From: Bacteroides xylanisolvens XB1A
GTDB lineage: Bacteria; Bacteroidota; Bacteroidia; Bacteroidales; Bacteroidaceae
Reading direction: 5' to 3'
DNA: 64,000 nucleotides
Assembly (NCBI RefSeq): GCF_000210075.1
Contig: NC_021017.1
Span: forward strand, 3,143,935-3,207,934
Each line of letters starts with the position of its first letter. The first letter of the stretch is position 1. This document shows positions 28,202 through 38,622 of this stretch, in pieces. The notes under the pieces were generated by a model, which was given only the letters and a program-made list of their open reading frames with translations, had not been told where the DNA came from and did not search any database. The translations under genes and the position numbers were made by a program.

Positions 28202-30040
28202 TTACCATCCTGCATTTTGCCACGTCTGTCCTGTCGTGCCTTCCAATACGGCTGCTTCATTGGCAGGGATAGGATATACGTGCCATTTCTTTTCATAACT
28301 CATTTTGCTCGGTTTGCTGCCGTCTGTTCCTAGATTGATTCTTTCATAAGAGAATGAGTTTCCATTTTTGGTGATTCTCATACCTGTGGTAAACTTCTCA
28401 TTTTCCATATTCTCATTGGCGGGTGTCCAACGGCGGATATCGAAATATCTGTCTTCTTCACAAGCCAGCTCTATCTGGCGTTCGTGGCGTACCAATAAAC
28501 GAGCTTCGTTCTTGTCGTTTGTCGACAGATCAACCGAAGGATCAAAACCTGCGCGATGACGGATTTCATTGATCCATTCCAGGCCTTCGGTAAGGTGTCC
28601 GCTTTCAATAGCGGCTTCGGCGGCATTCAGATAAATTTTGCCTAATCGGTAAAAACGGAAACGGCCATCATATCCAGCCACTCCGGCTGCCTTACAGTTA
28701 CCGTTTACCATTCTTTTTCTCCAATAATAACCGGTACGTGTATTCGTATTTCCACTTGTACGGATTTCGCTATTTCCTCCCACGTACGTTTCTACTACTG
28801 CCGGTTCCTTTCCTAACAGCACAGGACTGTTATTATAAAAAATTGTAGCCTGGAAACGAGGATCACGTCCCTTATAAGGGTTGGCTGGGTCATAACCGCT
28901 ATTAGGGTTATAATTAGGTGACAGATGCTTCTCATCGTTATAAGGTTTCGATAAATCCAGTACAGGCTTTCCTGTTGCTAGCATATCATAGGCGTCTACT
29001 AATTCTTGGGAAGGAACAATAGTTAATTGAGCGTTTCCCAATACCGGAGCTCCGATAACGTCATACAAAGGATTGGTGTATGGGTCGGGCCAATAGCCTT
29101 CGGTACTTTGCCAGATTGTTTCTTTATCACTGGGATCTGTTCCGATATAGTTATTGAGCGTAAAGTACTCCATATAAGCATTGTTATAGTACTTTTCAGT
29201 ATCCGCACATTTAGTATACAATTCATATCCATTGGCTTTCAGCTGTTCCAGACAGTCTTTGTTGATTGTGTAAGCCCATTCCCAAAGATCTTTGCCGCCA
29301 TTGTTGTAAGTGCTGGCTGCGAATAGACATGCTTCGGAACGGATAGCCATTGCGATACCTTTGGTCATTCTGATCTTCTCGTTGAGTGTTGTCAGTCGCC
29401 AAGGGAGGTTGCTGGATTGCAAAGCTATTTCGCAATCATCTACAATGAATCGGGCACAGTCTTCGAAAGTAGGACGTGATAGAGTTGAATAATCATAGTC
29501 TAAACCGTATGGCTCTTTCTCAATAGGCACAGGACCATACCATTTCAGTAACTCCATATAGAAATAAGCACGGAGTACATGAGCCTCTGCTACCCAACGG
29601 TCACGGTCGCTTTCTCTTGGTATGGCGGCGGTGGCTGCCCGTTGGAGGAATGTGTTGATAATACGGATTTGCCCCCAGTATAACTGCCAGTATCCTCCTT
29701 CTGAGTAGGTGTCACCCATATCTCTGCGAACGTCGAGATAGAAGTCGGTGGTGGTACAGTTGCCGGATGCGGCATGTGCAAAGCCGGCACCGGAACCATC
29801 CGTGCAATCCCACGCTTCATCACTAAGTGCTACGGGATAGTTGCTCCAGAAATGATATCGTAAACTCTTTTTAGGCAGATAGTCAAAGCAAGTACTGAAA
29901 TAAGCTTTAGTCAGATCGGGATCTTGGAATACTTCGTCCAGTGATAATCTTCCGTCGGGAGCTACATCCAACGCTTCATTACAAGAACTGAATGTGAGCA
30001 AGGAAGCAAACATGCATATATAAATCAATCTTTTTTTCAT
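28202..30040 (-). CDS. SusD/RagB family lipoprotein, first pair of PUL 2
   Basis: A 612-residue lipoprotein (Cys20 in FSSCNEALDVAPDG). SusD features: AYFSTCFDYLP, VLRAYFYMELLKWYGPVPI, FRFYRLGKIYLNAAEAAIES, EIRHRAGFDPS, ERQIELACEEDRYFDIRRW and a terminal HVYPIPANEA with QNAGW. It follows its SusC partner by 19 bp and precedes the next SusC by 12 bp, so four transport genes run as one block. Ligand unknown. Confidence 0.92.
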   Translation of the reverse strand: MKKRLIYICMFASLLTFSSCNEALDVAPDGRLSLDEVFQDPDLTKAYFSTCFDYLPKKSLRYHFWSNYPVALSDEAWDCTDGSGAGFAHAASGNCTTTDFYLDVRRDMGDTYSEGGYWQLYWGQIRIINTFLQRAATAAIPRESDRDRWVAEAHVLRAYFYMELLKWYGPVPIEKEPYGLDYDYSTLSRPTFEDCARFIVDDCEIALQSSNLPWRLTTLNEKIRMTKGIAMAIRSEACLFAASTYNNGGKDLWEWAYTINKDCLEQLKANGYELYTKCADTEKYYNNAYMEYFTLNNYIGTDPSDKETIWQSTEGYWPDPYTNPLYDVIGAPVLGNAQLTIVPSQELVDAYDMLATGKPVLDLSKPYNDEKHLSPNYNPNSGYDPANPYKGRDPRFQATIFYNNSPVLLGKEPAVVETYVGGNSEIRTSGNTNTRTGYYWRKRMVNGNCKAAGVAGYDGRFRFYRLGKIYLNAAEAAIESGHLTEGLEWINEIRHRAGFDPSVDLSTNDKNEARLLVRHERQIELACEEDRYFDIRRWTPANENMENEKFTTGMRITKNGNSFSYERINLGTDGSKPSKMSYEKKWHVYPIPANEAAVLEGTTGQTWQNAGW

Positions 30041-30059
30041 ATCGGTTTTGTTTTAGCCG

Positions 30060-33000
30060 TTAAAATGTAATATTTAAACCTACATTGTACGTACGCATTG
30101 TTGGATAGGCTGCCGGACTGTTTTGTTCGGGATCGAAGCTGTCAGTCTTCAGGTGAGTCCATGTATACAAGTTGTTACCACTTAAATAGAAACGTACATT
30201 GGAAGCACCGATTTTCTTGCTGATGCTTTCCGGTAATGTATATCCTACTTCTGCATTTTTCAGACGTATATATGAGGCATCCATGATAAAGAAGTCGTTG
30301 GGCTGCAAGCTCGGGCCGCCACTGCTGGACAGACGAGGATACGTAATCTTTTCGTGATTATTATAGCGTTCTTCGCTCCAACGTTCCATGTGCATCTTGT
30401 AAAAGTTGCCGCTGCTTTCATAAATACCGGCTCCTGAATAAGTCTTGCTGTATTGGCCTACTCCCTGCAACATGATAGAAACATCGAATCCTTTCCAGTT
30501 GGCAGATAAAGAGAAACCGTAGTTGATGCGAGGCAATAGGGAGGAATAGCCAATGGGAGCCTTGTCACGGTCATTGATGACACCGTCTCCGTTGAGATCT
30601 TTATAAATAAAGTCTCCGGGTTCCGGTGTTCCTACACCTTCATAAGTCAGTCCGCTCTTGGCAATACTCTCGTCGCTATAGAAGAATCCTGTGCCGTCAC
30701 GCCCTTTTTCAGGATCATAGCTGTGGTCGATGATATATCCCCAGTTTTGTCCTAATGAGAAGCCGGTGGTGCGGGTGCGATAAGCATAATCCTTACCTAA
30801 TAGTGGCTCGTCATATTCCAATACTTTGTTTTTGGCATAACTGAAGTTTGCATTAGCAGAAACAGATAGCCCGTTTTTGAATTGTTTCTGATATCCGAGG
30901 ACCATTTCGAATCCCTGATTCTTTACTTCACCATCGTTCATCAGTGGAAGAGCGGATGAGGGAAGACCTTGAATCATAGGAGTAGTCTGCGGGATAATCA
31001 GAATATTTTTTCTTTTTTCAACAAAGTAGTCAAATGAGAAGGAAAGATCATGATACAAGGATATGTCTATACCATAATTCTGTTTTTCAGCTGTTTCCCA
31101 TGTGATGCTTTTGTTTCCTATGTAGTTTTCGGCTATCTTGTAACCTTGTCCCCAACCGGAACCATTGGAAGCATATCCCAAGCTTGGGGATAACCAATGA
31201 TCTCCTTTACTGTCGGTGACTACGGAATATTGACTGATATTATCCAGATAAAGGAAACGGGCTGAACCGAAGGCGTCGTTACCAACTTTTCCCCAAGAAG
31301 CTCTTAACTTCAGATTGGTCAAAACCGGATTATCCTGAAGGAAGCCCTCATTAGTAATCAGCCAACCGAAAGAGGCAGCCGGGAAGAGACCAAATCGTTT
31401 GTCCGGTGAAAATTGTTCAGAGCCGTTATAACCTACGTTGACCTCTGCAAAATAACGTCTGTCATAGTCATAAGTTGCACGTCCGGCAATACCGATGACG
31501 TTGTAAGGAAGCAGTAGGTCACCGGATGTTTCTTTGGATTCTTTGATGTCCCGTTGAGCTAGAAACATAGCAGTGACATTATGCTTTCCGGCGAAGGTCT
31601 GGTTATAGTTGATTTGTCCCTGTAAGTTCATAACCCAATAAGATTCGGAAGACTTTGTGAGTTCAATCGGGCCGTCTTCGTCCTCCAGGCTAGGATGGCG
31701 ATTGATAAACAAATGCTCTCCTGAAGCTAATGTCTGATACGTATACCAGGTATAGGAACGTTTTCCGATTGTTTTCCCAAATCCTTTGGAGTCGAAAGAT
31801 ACCTGGCCTTTGACAGAGAGCCCTTTAGTGATAAATCCCAAATCTATTTCTACTCCTCCGATAACATTGATTCCCGATCTGGTTTCCAGTTGATAGCCCG
31901 AACGGTTGATTAGCGGATATGCACTCAATGAATTGTTGGCGGGATCTTCTACGGATAATCCGGCACCAATAGGGAAAGTACGTATAGCATCAGTAGCGTA
32001 TGCACCTTCCGGGGTGAGATACATGGAAGTAGGGCGTGAGGTCAAAGCGCTGTTGAATACACTTGACATACTTGCGGAAGTTCCGTTGATCCGTTCCAGA
32101 TAAGAGGAAGCGTTTAAGTTAATCTTTACCGACTTATTGACTTTGTAGTCGATATTTGAGCGGAAGTTGTAGCGGTCTAATGAAGACTGGGCATTGTATC
32201 CCAACCTGGATTTAGGTTCTACGTTGAACATACCTCCCTGATGCAGATAGCCTGCACTTACAAAGTATTGAAGTTTGTCCGAACCTCCCGAAACGTTCAT
32301 GTTGGCTCTGGTCATGGGAGCATAATCTCTGAACAAGATATCTTGCCAGTTATTATTCGGATAAAAATCCGGGTCTACAGGATTACCTGTTTTCCATGAG
32401 TCGAACTTATCAATGTCCGGCCCGAGGAATTCAGCGGAATTTCCGTCGTTCACGAGTGCTTCATTGCGAAGTCTGACCCAGTCCCATGAATCCAGACGTT
32501 CGGGCTTGAAAGCGATTTCCTGCATGCTGAATTCTACATTGGCACTGATACGGGCAGTTCCTTTTTCACCTCTACGAGTGGTAATCATTATCACTCCGTT
32601 GGCACCACGTACTCCGAATACTGCTGTTGCGGAAGCATCTTTCAATACGGAGATATTAGCAATCTCGTTCGGGTCGATAGATCGCATATCGTCTACAGCT
32701 ACTCCATCTACCATAATTAATGGGTTTGTTCCGTTTGTAGTGGCAGCACCACGCAGGAACATGGTGACTTCGTCACGTCCCGGTTCACCGGAGGTCTGGA
32801 TAGTTGTCAATCCTGGGAGTTTTCCGGATAAAGCGGAACTTAGGTTGGGCGATGAGGATTTCATCAAATCTTTTCGATCAATGGAAGCTACGGAACCGAT
32901 GACAGAAACCTTTTTCTGGGTACCGTAAGCTACCACTACAACTTCCTCCAGGTTCGCTACGTCCGGATGCATGATGATACGCATGTCTTTTTTAGCAGGA

Positions 33001-33299
33001 ATGTCCTGCTTTTGATAACCTACATAACTGATTTCCAGTATAGCGTTGGGGGCAACCGATAAAGAGAAACGACCGTCTATGTCTGTAATAGTACCATTCG
33101 TTGCTGCTCCTTTTTCTATGACGGAAGCTCCGATCAGGCTTTCACCGGACTCGTCTACGACGACTCCAGAGGCTGTTATTTTAGACTGTTGCTGTGTCAG
33201 GGTAGCATCTCCGATATCCGATGCATTTCCTGTAACGGGAATACAGATTCCCAACCCAAGCAACAGGCACATTTTGTATAGCCAATAACTTTTTTTCAT
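30060..33299 (-). CDS. SusC/RagA family TonB-dependent transporter, PUL 2
   Basis: A 1079-residue outer-membrane transporter with canonical layout: signal (about 1-26), carboxypeptidase-D-like domain (ASGVVVDESGESLIGASVI), LEEVVVVAYGTQ linker, plug (MVDGVAVDDM, DASATAVFGVRGANGV) and barrel ending YNVGLNITF. It should import oligosaccharides of the PUL 2 glycan with the SusD that follows. It is preceded 28 bp upstream by a frameshifted leucine-rich lipoprotein gene, so a broken upstream frame could reduce its expression if the genes are translationally coupled. Confidence 0.93.
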   Translation of the reverse strand: MKKSYWLYKMCLLLGLGICIPVTGNASDIGDATLTQQQSKITASGVVVDESGESLIGASVIEKGAATNGTITDIDGRFSLSVAPNAILEISYVGYQKQDIPAKKDMRIIMHPDVANLEEVVVVAYGTQKKVSVIGSVASIDRKDLMKSSSPNLSSALSGKLPGLTTIQTSGEPGRDEVTMFLRGAATTNGTNPLIMVDGVAVDDMRSIDPNEIANISVLKDASATAVFGVRGANGVIMITTRRGEKGTARISANVEFSMQEIAFKPERLDSWDWVRLRNEALVNDGNSAEFLGPDIDKFDSWKTGNPVDPDFYPNNNWQDILFRDYAPMTRANMNVSGGSDKLQYFVSAGYLHQGGMFNVEPKSRLGYNAQSSLDRYNFRSNIDYKVNKSVKINLNASSYLERINGTSASMSSVFNSALTSRPTSMYLTPEGAYATDAIRTFPIGAGLSVEDPANNSLSAYPLINRSGYQLETRSGINVIGGVEIDLGFITKGLSVKGQVSFDSKGFGKTIGKRSYTWYTYQTLASGEHLFINRHPSLEDEDGPIELTKSSESYWVMNLQGQINYNQTFAGKHNVTAMFLAQRDIKESKETSGDLLLPYNVIGIAGRATYDYDRRYFAEVNVGYNGSEQFSPDKRFGLFPAASFGWLITNEGFLQDNPVLTNLKLRASWGKVGNDAFGSARFLYLDNISQYSVVTDSKGDHWLSPSLGYASNGSGWGQGYKIAENYIGNKSITWETAEKQNYGIDISLYHDLSFSFDYFVEKRKNILIIPQTTPMIQGLPSSALPLMNDGEVKNQGFEMVLGYQKQFKNGLSVSANANFSYAKNKVLEYDEPLLGKDYAYRTRTTGFSLGQNWGYIIDHSYDPEKGRDGTGFFYSDESIAKSGLTYEGVGTPEPGDFIYKDLNGDGVINDRDKAPIGYSSLLPRINYGFSLSANWKGFDVSIMLQGVGQYSKTYSGAGIYESSGNFYKMHMERWSEERYNNHEKITYPRLSSSGGPSLQPNDFFIMDASYIRLKNAEVGYTLPESISKKIGASNVRFYLSGNNLYTWTHLKTDSFDPEQNSPAAYPTMRTYNVGLNITF

Positions 33300-33327
33300 A
33301 ACTATAACGTTTAAGATTGTTTTCTGT

Positions 33328-35075
33328 CTAATTAAATGAACTCAACATTTTATCCTTGTCGTATCCTATGTATTCATAGCGTTCTATCCGGACACCTTGA
33401 TTCTTTGCGGTAATACATGGGCTTGTGCCATTCCATGGGCTATCCATCCACCATTCTTCTACTAGTAGCTTCCTTTGAGTTGAAGAGCTGTCGGTAAATG
33501 AGAACTGAACTTTTGAGGCATCTACAGCTCCACCGGAGTAACCTAGTACGGAATAAGTACCTGCCAGATTACGCAGATCAACATAAGTGAGCGGACAACC
33601 GGATGCATTTAGTGATGTGATGGATTTGCACCGGTTTATATCCAGATATGCTAATCCCGGATTGTTGCTCACATCTATAGAGGTTATCATATACTGATCG
33701 CCAGAAATGAATTTGGTTAATCCTGCATTCTTGGCACTGAAAGTCTGAATTCCTTTCTCATCTACCGGACCTGCCGTGTAGCTGGTACTGATTGCGTATT
33801 TACTAAGATCGATTTCTCCCAGATTATTTCCATCCAGAATGAGGTTTTTGTATCCGCAGAAGTATTGTAGTCCTTCCAGATTAGTGATTCCCTTATTGCT
33901 AAGATCAAGGGTCTGTTATTCCTGAAGTATTCAGTATTCAGAGCAGCCACTGTCAGAACTTTATCTCCATCGAATACATCCGGAACCAATGCTTTGAGTG
34001 CGTTTCGCAGATTGATATCAGGAATTTCTCCGTACTTTTTCATTGTCTTCTGATATTTTCCGTAACTGTAATAATAGTTGTTGTTTCCATCGGGATAGTC
34101 GTGCATCCAGTCGTACCCTTCCACTGTCACTCCATTATTGATGGCATCTACGATAGAACCGCTATTGCTGTAGTATGAGTCCATCCACCAGGATTCCATT
34201 TTCAGGAGTCGTTCTTTACTTGCGTCATCGCTGAAAGTAAATTTGAAGTCTGTGCTGTTGTAGTTCAGACATCCGCCATAGATACTGTGGTAATTGCGTA
34301 CATCCAGATATACCAGTTTACAGTTTAGAGCAGAGAACTTCTCAATGTTATAACAATAATACAGGTCGACAGATTCTAGTTTGGTACTTCCATCTATGTT
34401 GAGAGATACCAATGTCGTGTTCGGCTGTTCCGAAGTGGCTAGTTCCAGTTTGGTCAGACCAGTGTTTTGTGCAGTCAGTTCAGACAGTCTGGATAGTACT
34501 TCTGCAGGAATTTCACTGATATCATTATTGTTGCAGATCAGTTTCCGAATGTTGCTGAAATATTCGAGTCCCTCCAGAGAAGTGATATTTTTATCGCTGA
34601 TATTTAGTGTGCCATCAGTGAAAGTGACATATTTAGCACTGGAAGATATCTTTTCTCCTTTAAATATATCAGGGAAAAGAGCAGACAAGGCATTACGCAG
34701 GTTTTCGTCGGGCATAACTCCAACAGTACTGTTGATGACGCCTAATGTTCGCATTTTGCTACCGCGTACCAATACAAGTCCATAAGAATCTTTGGTGGCC
34801 GTAGAGGGGTAAAGTACCGTGATATGATCGGATTGTACTTCTCTGGTTTCCATGTAGATGGGCTGTTCGGTTCCTCCTGAAAGGGGAGAAAGAGCCAGTA
34901 CATCACAGTCGATAAAGCCATTTCCCTGAATGGTAATCTCTGTGCCCAGGGATTCTTCCGAAATATCCGGAAGCACTACATTGGTTACTCCTAGGTCTGT
35001 GCCTAACTTTTCGTCTTCACATCCCAAAAGGAATACCATTCCAAGCATTAATAAAATGTAGAAATGTGTTTTCAT
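33328..35075 (-). pseudogene. Leucine-rich repeat lipoprotein, frameshifted
   Basis: One gene of about 580 codons appears split. The first part (from 35075) is a lipoprotein (Cys19) with an IPT/TIG-like domain (about 25-115) and leucine-rich repeats. Near 33909-33920 the frame shifts by one base: the original frame drifts into unrelated residues and stops at 33762, while another frame continues in register (TLDLSNKGITNLEGLQYF) to 33328. The protein is two tandem copies of one module: PDENLRNALSALFPDIF pairs with PDINLRNALKALVPDVF, LEGLEYF with LEGLQYF, and WWMDSYY with WWMDSPW. It takes the place of a surface glycan-binding protein next to SusC. The shift may be a real mutation or a sequencing error. 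Confidence 0.8.
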
Positions 35076-35112
35076 AAATACTATTTGTTTAATGAATAAA
35101 TAGAGTACATAG

Positions 35113-38100
35113 TTATTCTTGTTTTAAGACGATCACAGAATGAGCCGGAAGTAAACATAGAATTTTATCGTTCACTTTGAGAGGCTGGGCGTCCGGAGCC
35201 AACATTTGGTCTGTGGTAGGTAAACCGTCTTTGATATAACGGTAAACCTGATAATTCCCTTTGGTTTGCGTATGTTGGTTGATGAGGCTTATTGCTTTCT
35301 CCTGGTCCATTCCATTGGCGAAAACATATACCCATTTGCCATTTGTGTTTCGAACAGCAGTTCCTGCATACCATTCTTCCGGTGTTGCTATCGGATAGAT
35401 TTCAGCTCCCGGGCGTATGAAACGTGTCAACAGAGAATAGGCATAGTACTGTGGGCGTACCTCGTAATCACTTTTGATATCGTTGTAGTATGGTTCCGAA
35501 GCGTATGTTTTCTTTACATACTTCCATAAACCCAGTTGCTGCATTGCTCCGTAGTCTGCATCCTTACCATAGTATTGGTCTATCAGGCTCCAATAGCTAA
35601 CACCGCTTGCTCCTGCATTGAGTAGATTGATGGCTATGCGTGTCATGAGTACTCCTCGTTCATACAAGTCGATATCTTTTTGTCTGGTGGCACCTACGCA
35701 TTGATTACCTCCGAATTCACCGATGAAATGGGCTTTCCCAACTGAAGAGGCCAATTGAGAGTTTTGTTTTTCCCAATCCAGAATTGTGGAGTTCGGAGTT
35801 TCGTAGCCGAAGATATAGGTGTGGGAGTTGAATACGTCAGCAACGTTCGCCAGTCCTTTCGTGCAGGCTGCCAGATATTTATGCGTTCCTGTACCTCCGT
35901 CTGAATTGTCAGAAAGGCTGAAATGTACTTTATTTCTTATTCCATCCTCTTTGAAACGTCTGTCGAGTACTTTACACATTTCAATATAGTCGGCGGTGGG
36001 AGCAGCTTTACCTTTGATGATATATGACCAATCTGGTTCGTTGATCGGAGTAATCTCTTTGACGCACGTGTATTTTTTGTTGTTGAGCAGGTGTTGTACA
36101 AGTGCGGAAAAGTTTTCGCTCCATTCTTCATAGTTAGTCGGGGCTACTACCCAGTTACCATAATTCCCTTCGGTCAGGAAATGTCCCGGAGGGGCTCCCC
36201 AAAGTACAAGGGTGACTTCCATTTTCTGTTCTTGTGCCATATCCAATACTTTGTAGAGTGATTGCATTTCTACAGAGTTGAAAGTGAAATTATGCCAGTC
36301 GATTTTGGATGCATCCGGATTGTCATTCTTTGGCTCATACCATTGTGGCATCACCATCACCCGTAAGCTTTGCAGTCCCATTTCTTTGACACGTTTCACA
36401 ACGATGCGATCCCAGTCTTCAGCTTTAGCTCCATCATTGCGGGTCACATTTTGTGAGAGAAAGTGGGGATCTAGTTCTGCACCTATAGCACGGAGCTTTA
36501 CACCGGTTTTCTTTCCTACAGAAAGTTTCTGTATGGCAGTTGTTGAACTTTGGTATTTGATTATCAGACTACTTTGCGGGTTATCCAGTGTCAGCGTGAA
36601 GCCGTTAGCCAGTTCTTTACCGGTTTTCTTTATAGCTTCTCCTGTATCTTTATTGGTGAGTATATAAGTGTGGTCAGGGTGTAGCCCTGATAAATTGACA
36701 GTATAGCTCTTGTCCGGATTGTCTTTGCGGCGGAAAGCTACGATGTATCCGCTGTCATCCGACGGACGATAAAGTTGGTATGCTAGCCAGATATTTTCCG
36801 AAGTAATGTTGTTTATTCCACTCAACGGATAGTAATCTTCATAGAAATAGGGGCGGAGTTCTTTGAACTCTGCCTGGCGGTCGCGCATATCATAGATGGA
36901 TTGTCCAGCTTCGGTTATTTTCCAGTTGTAGATAATAGAGGTTCCGAGGCTGGAACGGAAAGTGAATTTATCGGCACTCACAGTTCCTGTACCATGCAGG
37001 GGAAGGTATAAGTTCAATCCGTAAGTATGGCATTGATAGCCGATTGGTTCTCCATAACTGTAATCTGTTCTCCACATCGGTGCACTGCGTGAGATACTTT
37101 CGAGGTCAATACGGCGTCCGCCACTGGCACAATTATCAACCAGCAAGCCCGGAAAGCGGTTCAGCAGATATTCCCAGAAAGAATAAAGTCCTTCAATGTA
37201 TCGGATTTCGCAGATACCTTGTCTGCCAGGTTCATCATTGGCAGCCCAGAAACCTTCCGGCTCTATATTGAAATCCTGGCGGTAGTAGTCTATGCCATTT
37301 TCTTCGAGGAAGTCTCCGATATATTTACTCATCCATCGACATGCCTCCGGATTTCCGAGATTGAATAGATAAGAGTCGTGCTCACCATCTTTTGTCCAGT
37401 CTTCCTGTTTGGCTTTTCCTCTGGCATCCAACATCCATTGAGGGTGTTGCAGTGCCCAAGCTGAGCCTTTCATAACACGCTCCGGTTCAAACCATACCAT
37501 GAACTTGGAACCAACTCTATGCACTTCGTCGGCGATGGGGCGTAATCCTTCGGGGAAACGAATAGAGTCGACGGTCCAGTTTCCTACGGTGTTCGCCCAA
37601 TTCTTATGATTGGCTACATCTGCAGAGTGATTGTACCATCCGGCATCCAGCCAGAATACTTCGGGTACTAATTTGAATTGTTCATACCGTTTCACCATAG
37701 CAATGGCATAATCTGTAGTCAGGCAGGTATATTCATTACAGGGAGTAGGATCACCGTAGTTGAAACTGGTCGATATTGGATATACGGTCGGTTTACCACC
37801 TACTTTCCAAGTGTGGTGGGCTTGCACGAAACGGCGGAACTGGTTGTGTCCTTTCATCCGGTCGGAACCGTTCCAGAATGACAGGCATACACTGGAAGTG
37901 CGGATGCTCTCTTCCGGATACAGATAGGTTTTCAAACGTTCAATTCCGGAGGTAAGCGCTACGCTTTGCTGGTCTGCACAGCGCACATCGGCAAACCAGG
38001 TTCCTGTCCATCCGATGGCTACGATAACTCCTTGATTAGCCGGAGATTCAATATTGAAGAATGGCATACGCATTTGTGAAGAGCGTCCACCTTCCGGTCT

Positions 38101-38622
38101 CATATAAAGATTATCACCCGGAGACAAGATTGTAAGTTGCTGGCTGAAATCTGATTTGGATGCATGGCTGCCTTCGGAATGATGAAGGTTGAATGCTCCC
38201 GGATGCTGGTAGCGGAATGTGATATCAGACACTTTTATGTTGGCAATCTCCGGCGTATTTTTCTTTCCCTGGTTGGTGAAACGGAGTACCCATTCCACCG
38301 TATTGAAGTCGGTAAAGCCTTTCACTTCACATTCGACTTTTAATCCTCCGGATGGTTCACGATAAGTATAAAGGTATTTCAGAACCTTGGGATCGTCACT
38401 TTTCTGACGCGTAGCCGTATAAGACCAGCTTTTGATAAATTCCTGTGAAGGTTTACCTCCATATTCGAAAGAGAAAGGAGGGACCACACCGCGGGCAAAG
38501 TGGGTGGTTATCCATTGGCTGGTGTTTACCGGGCGGTCGCTCATGCGGGCTACCGTCTGTCCTGTTCCATTATGAGGGAACAGAAGCAGAATGAATAGAT
38601 AATATAGTATTCTTTTTTTCAT
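35113..38622 (-). CDS. Two-domain glycosidase: GH36 fused to a clan GH-A hydrolase
   Basis: A 1169-residue secreted enzyme. Residues about 25-690 are a GH36-type (alpha-galactosidase-like) module with expected nucleophile Asp450 in YYRQDFN and acid/base Asp520 in RTDYSYG, plus NCASGGRRID. A short linker (about 690-705) leads to a second catalytic module (about 705-1169) of clan GH-A: acid/base Glu862 in TPINEPDW and nucleophile Glu969 in FIGEFGG, followed by VSYWSLIDQYY and a C-terminal beta domain. Both modules keep their catalytic pairs. Each resembles a stand-alone gene nearby (38619-40718 and 42022-43623). Its start overlaps the stop of the GH36 gene by 4 bp, implying translational coupling. 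Exact GH-A family and substrate unknown. Confidence 0.85.
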   Translation of the reverse strand: MKKRILYYLFILLLFPHNGTGQTVARMSDRPVNTSQWITTHFARGVVPPFSFEYGGKPSQEFIKSWSYTATRQKSDDPKVLKYLYTYREPSGGLKVECEVKGFTDFNTVEWVLRFTNQGKKNTPEIANIKVSDITFRYQHPGAFNLHHSEGSHASKSDFSQQLTILSPGDNLYMRPEGGRSSQMRMPFFNIESPANQGVIVAIGWTGTWFADVRCADQQSVALTSGIERLKTYLYPEESIRTSSVCLSFWNGSDRMKGHNQFRRFVQAHHTWKVGGKPTVYPISTSFNYGDPTPCNEYTCLTTDYAIAMVKRYEQFKLVPEVFWLDAGWYNHSADVANHKNWANTVGNWTVDSIRFPEGLRPIADEVHRVGSKFMVWFEPERVMKGSAWALQHPQWMLDARGKAKQEDWTKDGEHDSYLFNLGNPEACRWMSKYIGDFLEENGIDYYRQDFNIEPEGFWAANDEPGRQGICEIRYIEGLYSFWEYLLNRFPGLLVDNCASGGRRIDLESISRSAPMWRTDYSYGEPIGYQCHTYGLNLYLPLHGTGTVSADKFTFRSSLGTSIIYNWKITEAGQSIYDMRDRQAEFKELRPYFYEDYYPLSGINNITSENIWLAYQLYRPSDDSGYIVAFRRKDNPDKSYTVNLSGLHPDHTYILTNKDTGEAIKKTGKELANGFTLTLDNPQSSLIIKYQSSTTAIQKLSVGKKTGVKLRAIGAELDPHFLSQNVTRNDGAKAEDWDRIVVKRVKEMGLQSLRVMVMPQWYEPKNDNPDASKIDWHNFTFNSVEMQSLYKVLDMAQEQKMEVTLVLWGAPPGHFLTEGNYGNWVVAPTNYEEWSENFSALVQHLLNNKKYTCVKEITPINEPDWSYIIKGKAAPTADYIEMCKVLDRRFKEDGIRNKVHFSLSDNSDGGTGTHKYLAACTKGLANVADVFNSHTYIFGYETPNSTILDWEKQNSQLASSVGKAHFIGEFGGNQCVGATRQKDIDLYERGVLMTRIAINLLNAGASGVSYWSLIDQYYGKDADYGAMQQLGLWKYVKKTYASEPYYNDIKSDYEVRPQYYAYSLLTRFIRPGAEIYPIATPEEWYAGTAVRNTNGKWVYVFANGMDQEKAISLINQHTQTKGNYQVYRYIKDGLPTTDQMLAPDAQPLKVNDKILCLLPAHSVIVLKQE

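Noticed and set aside
33762..33910. C-terminal end of the first leucine-rich frame as real protein
   Set aside because: Past the frameshift the residues lose the repeat pattern, while another frame restores it.
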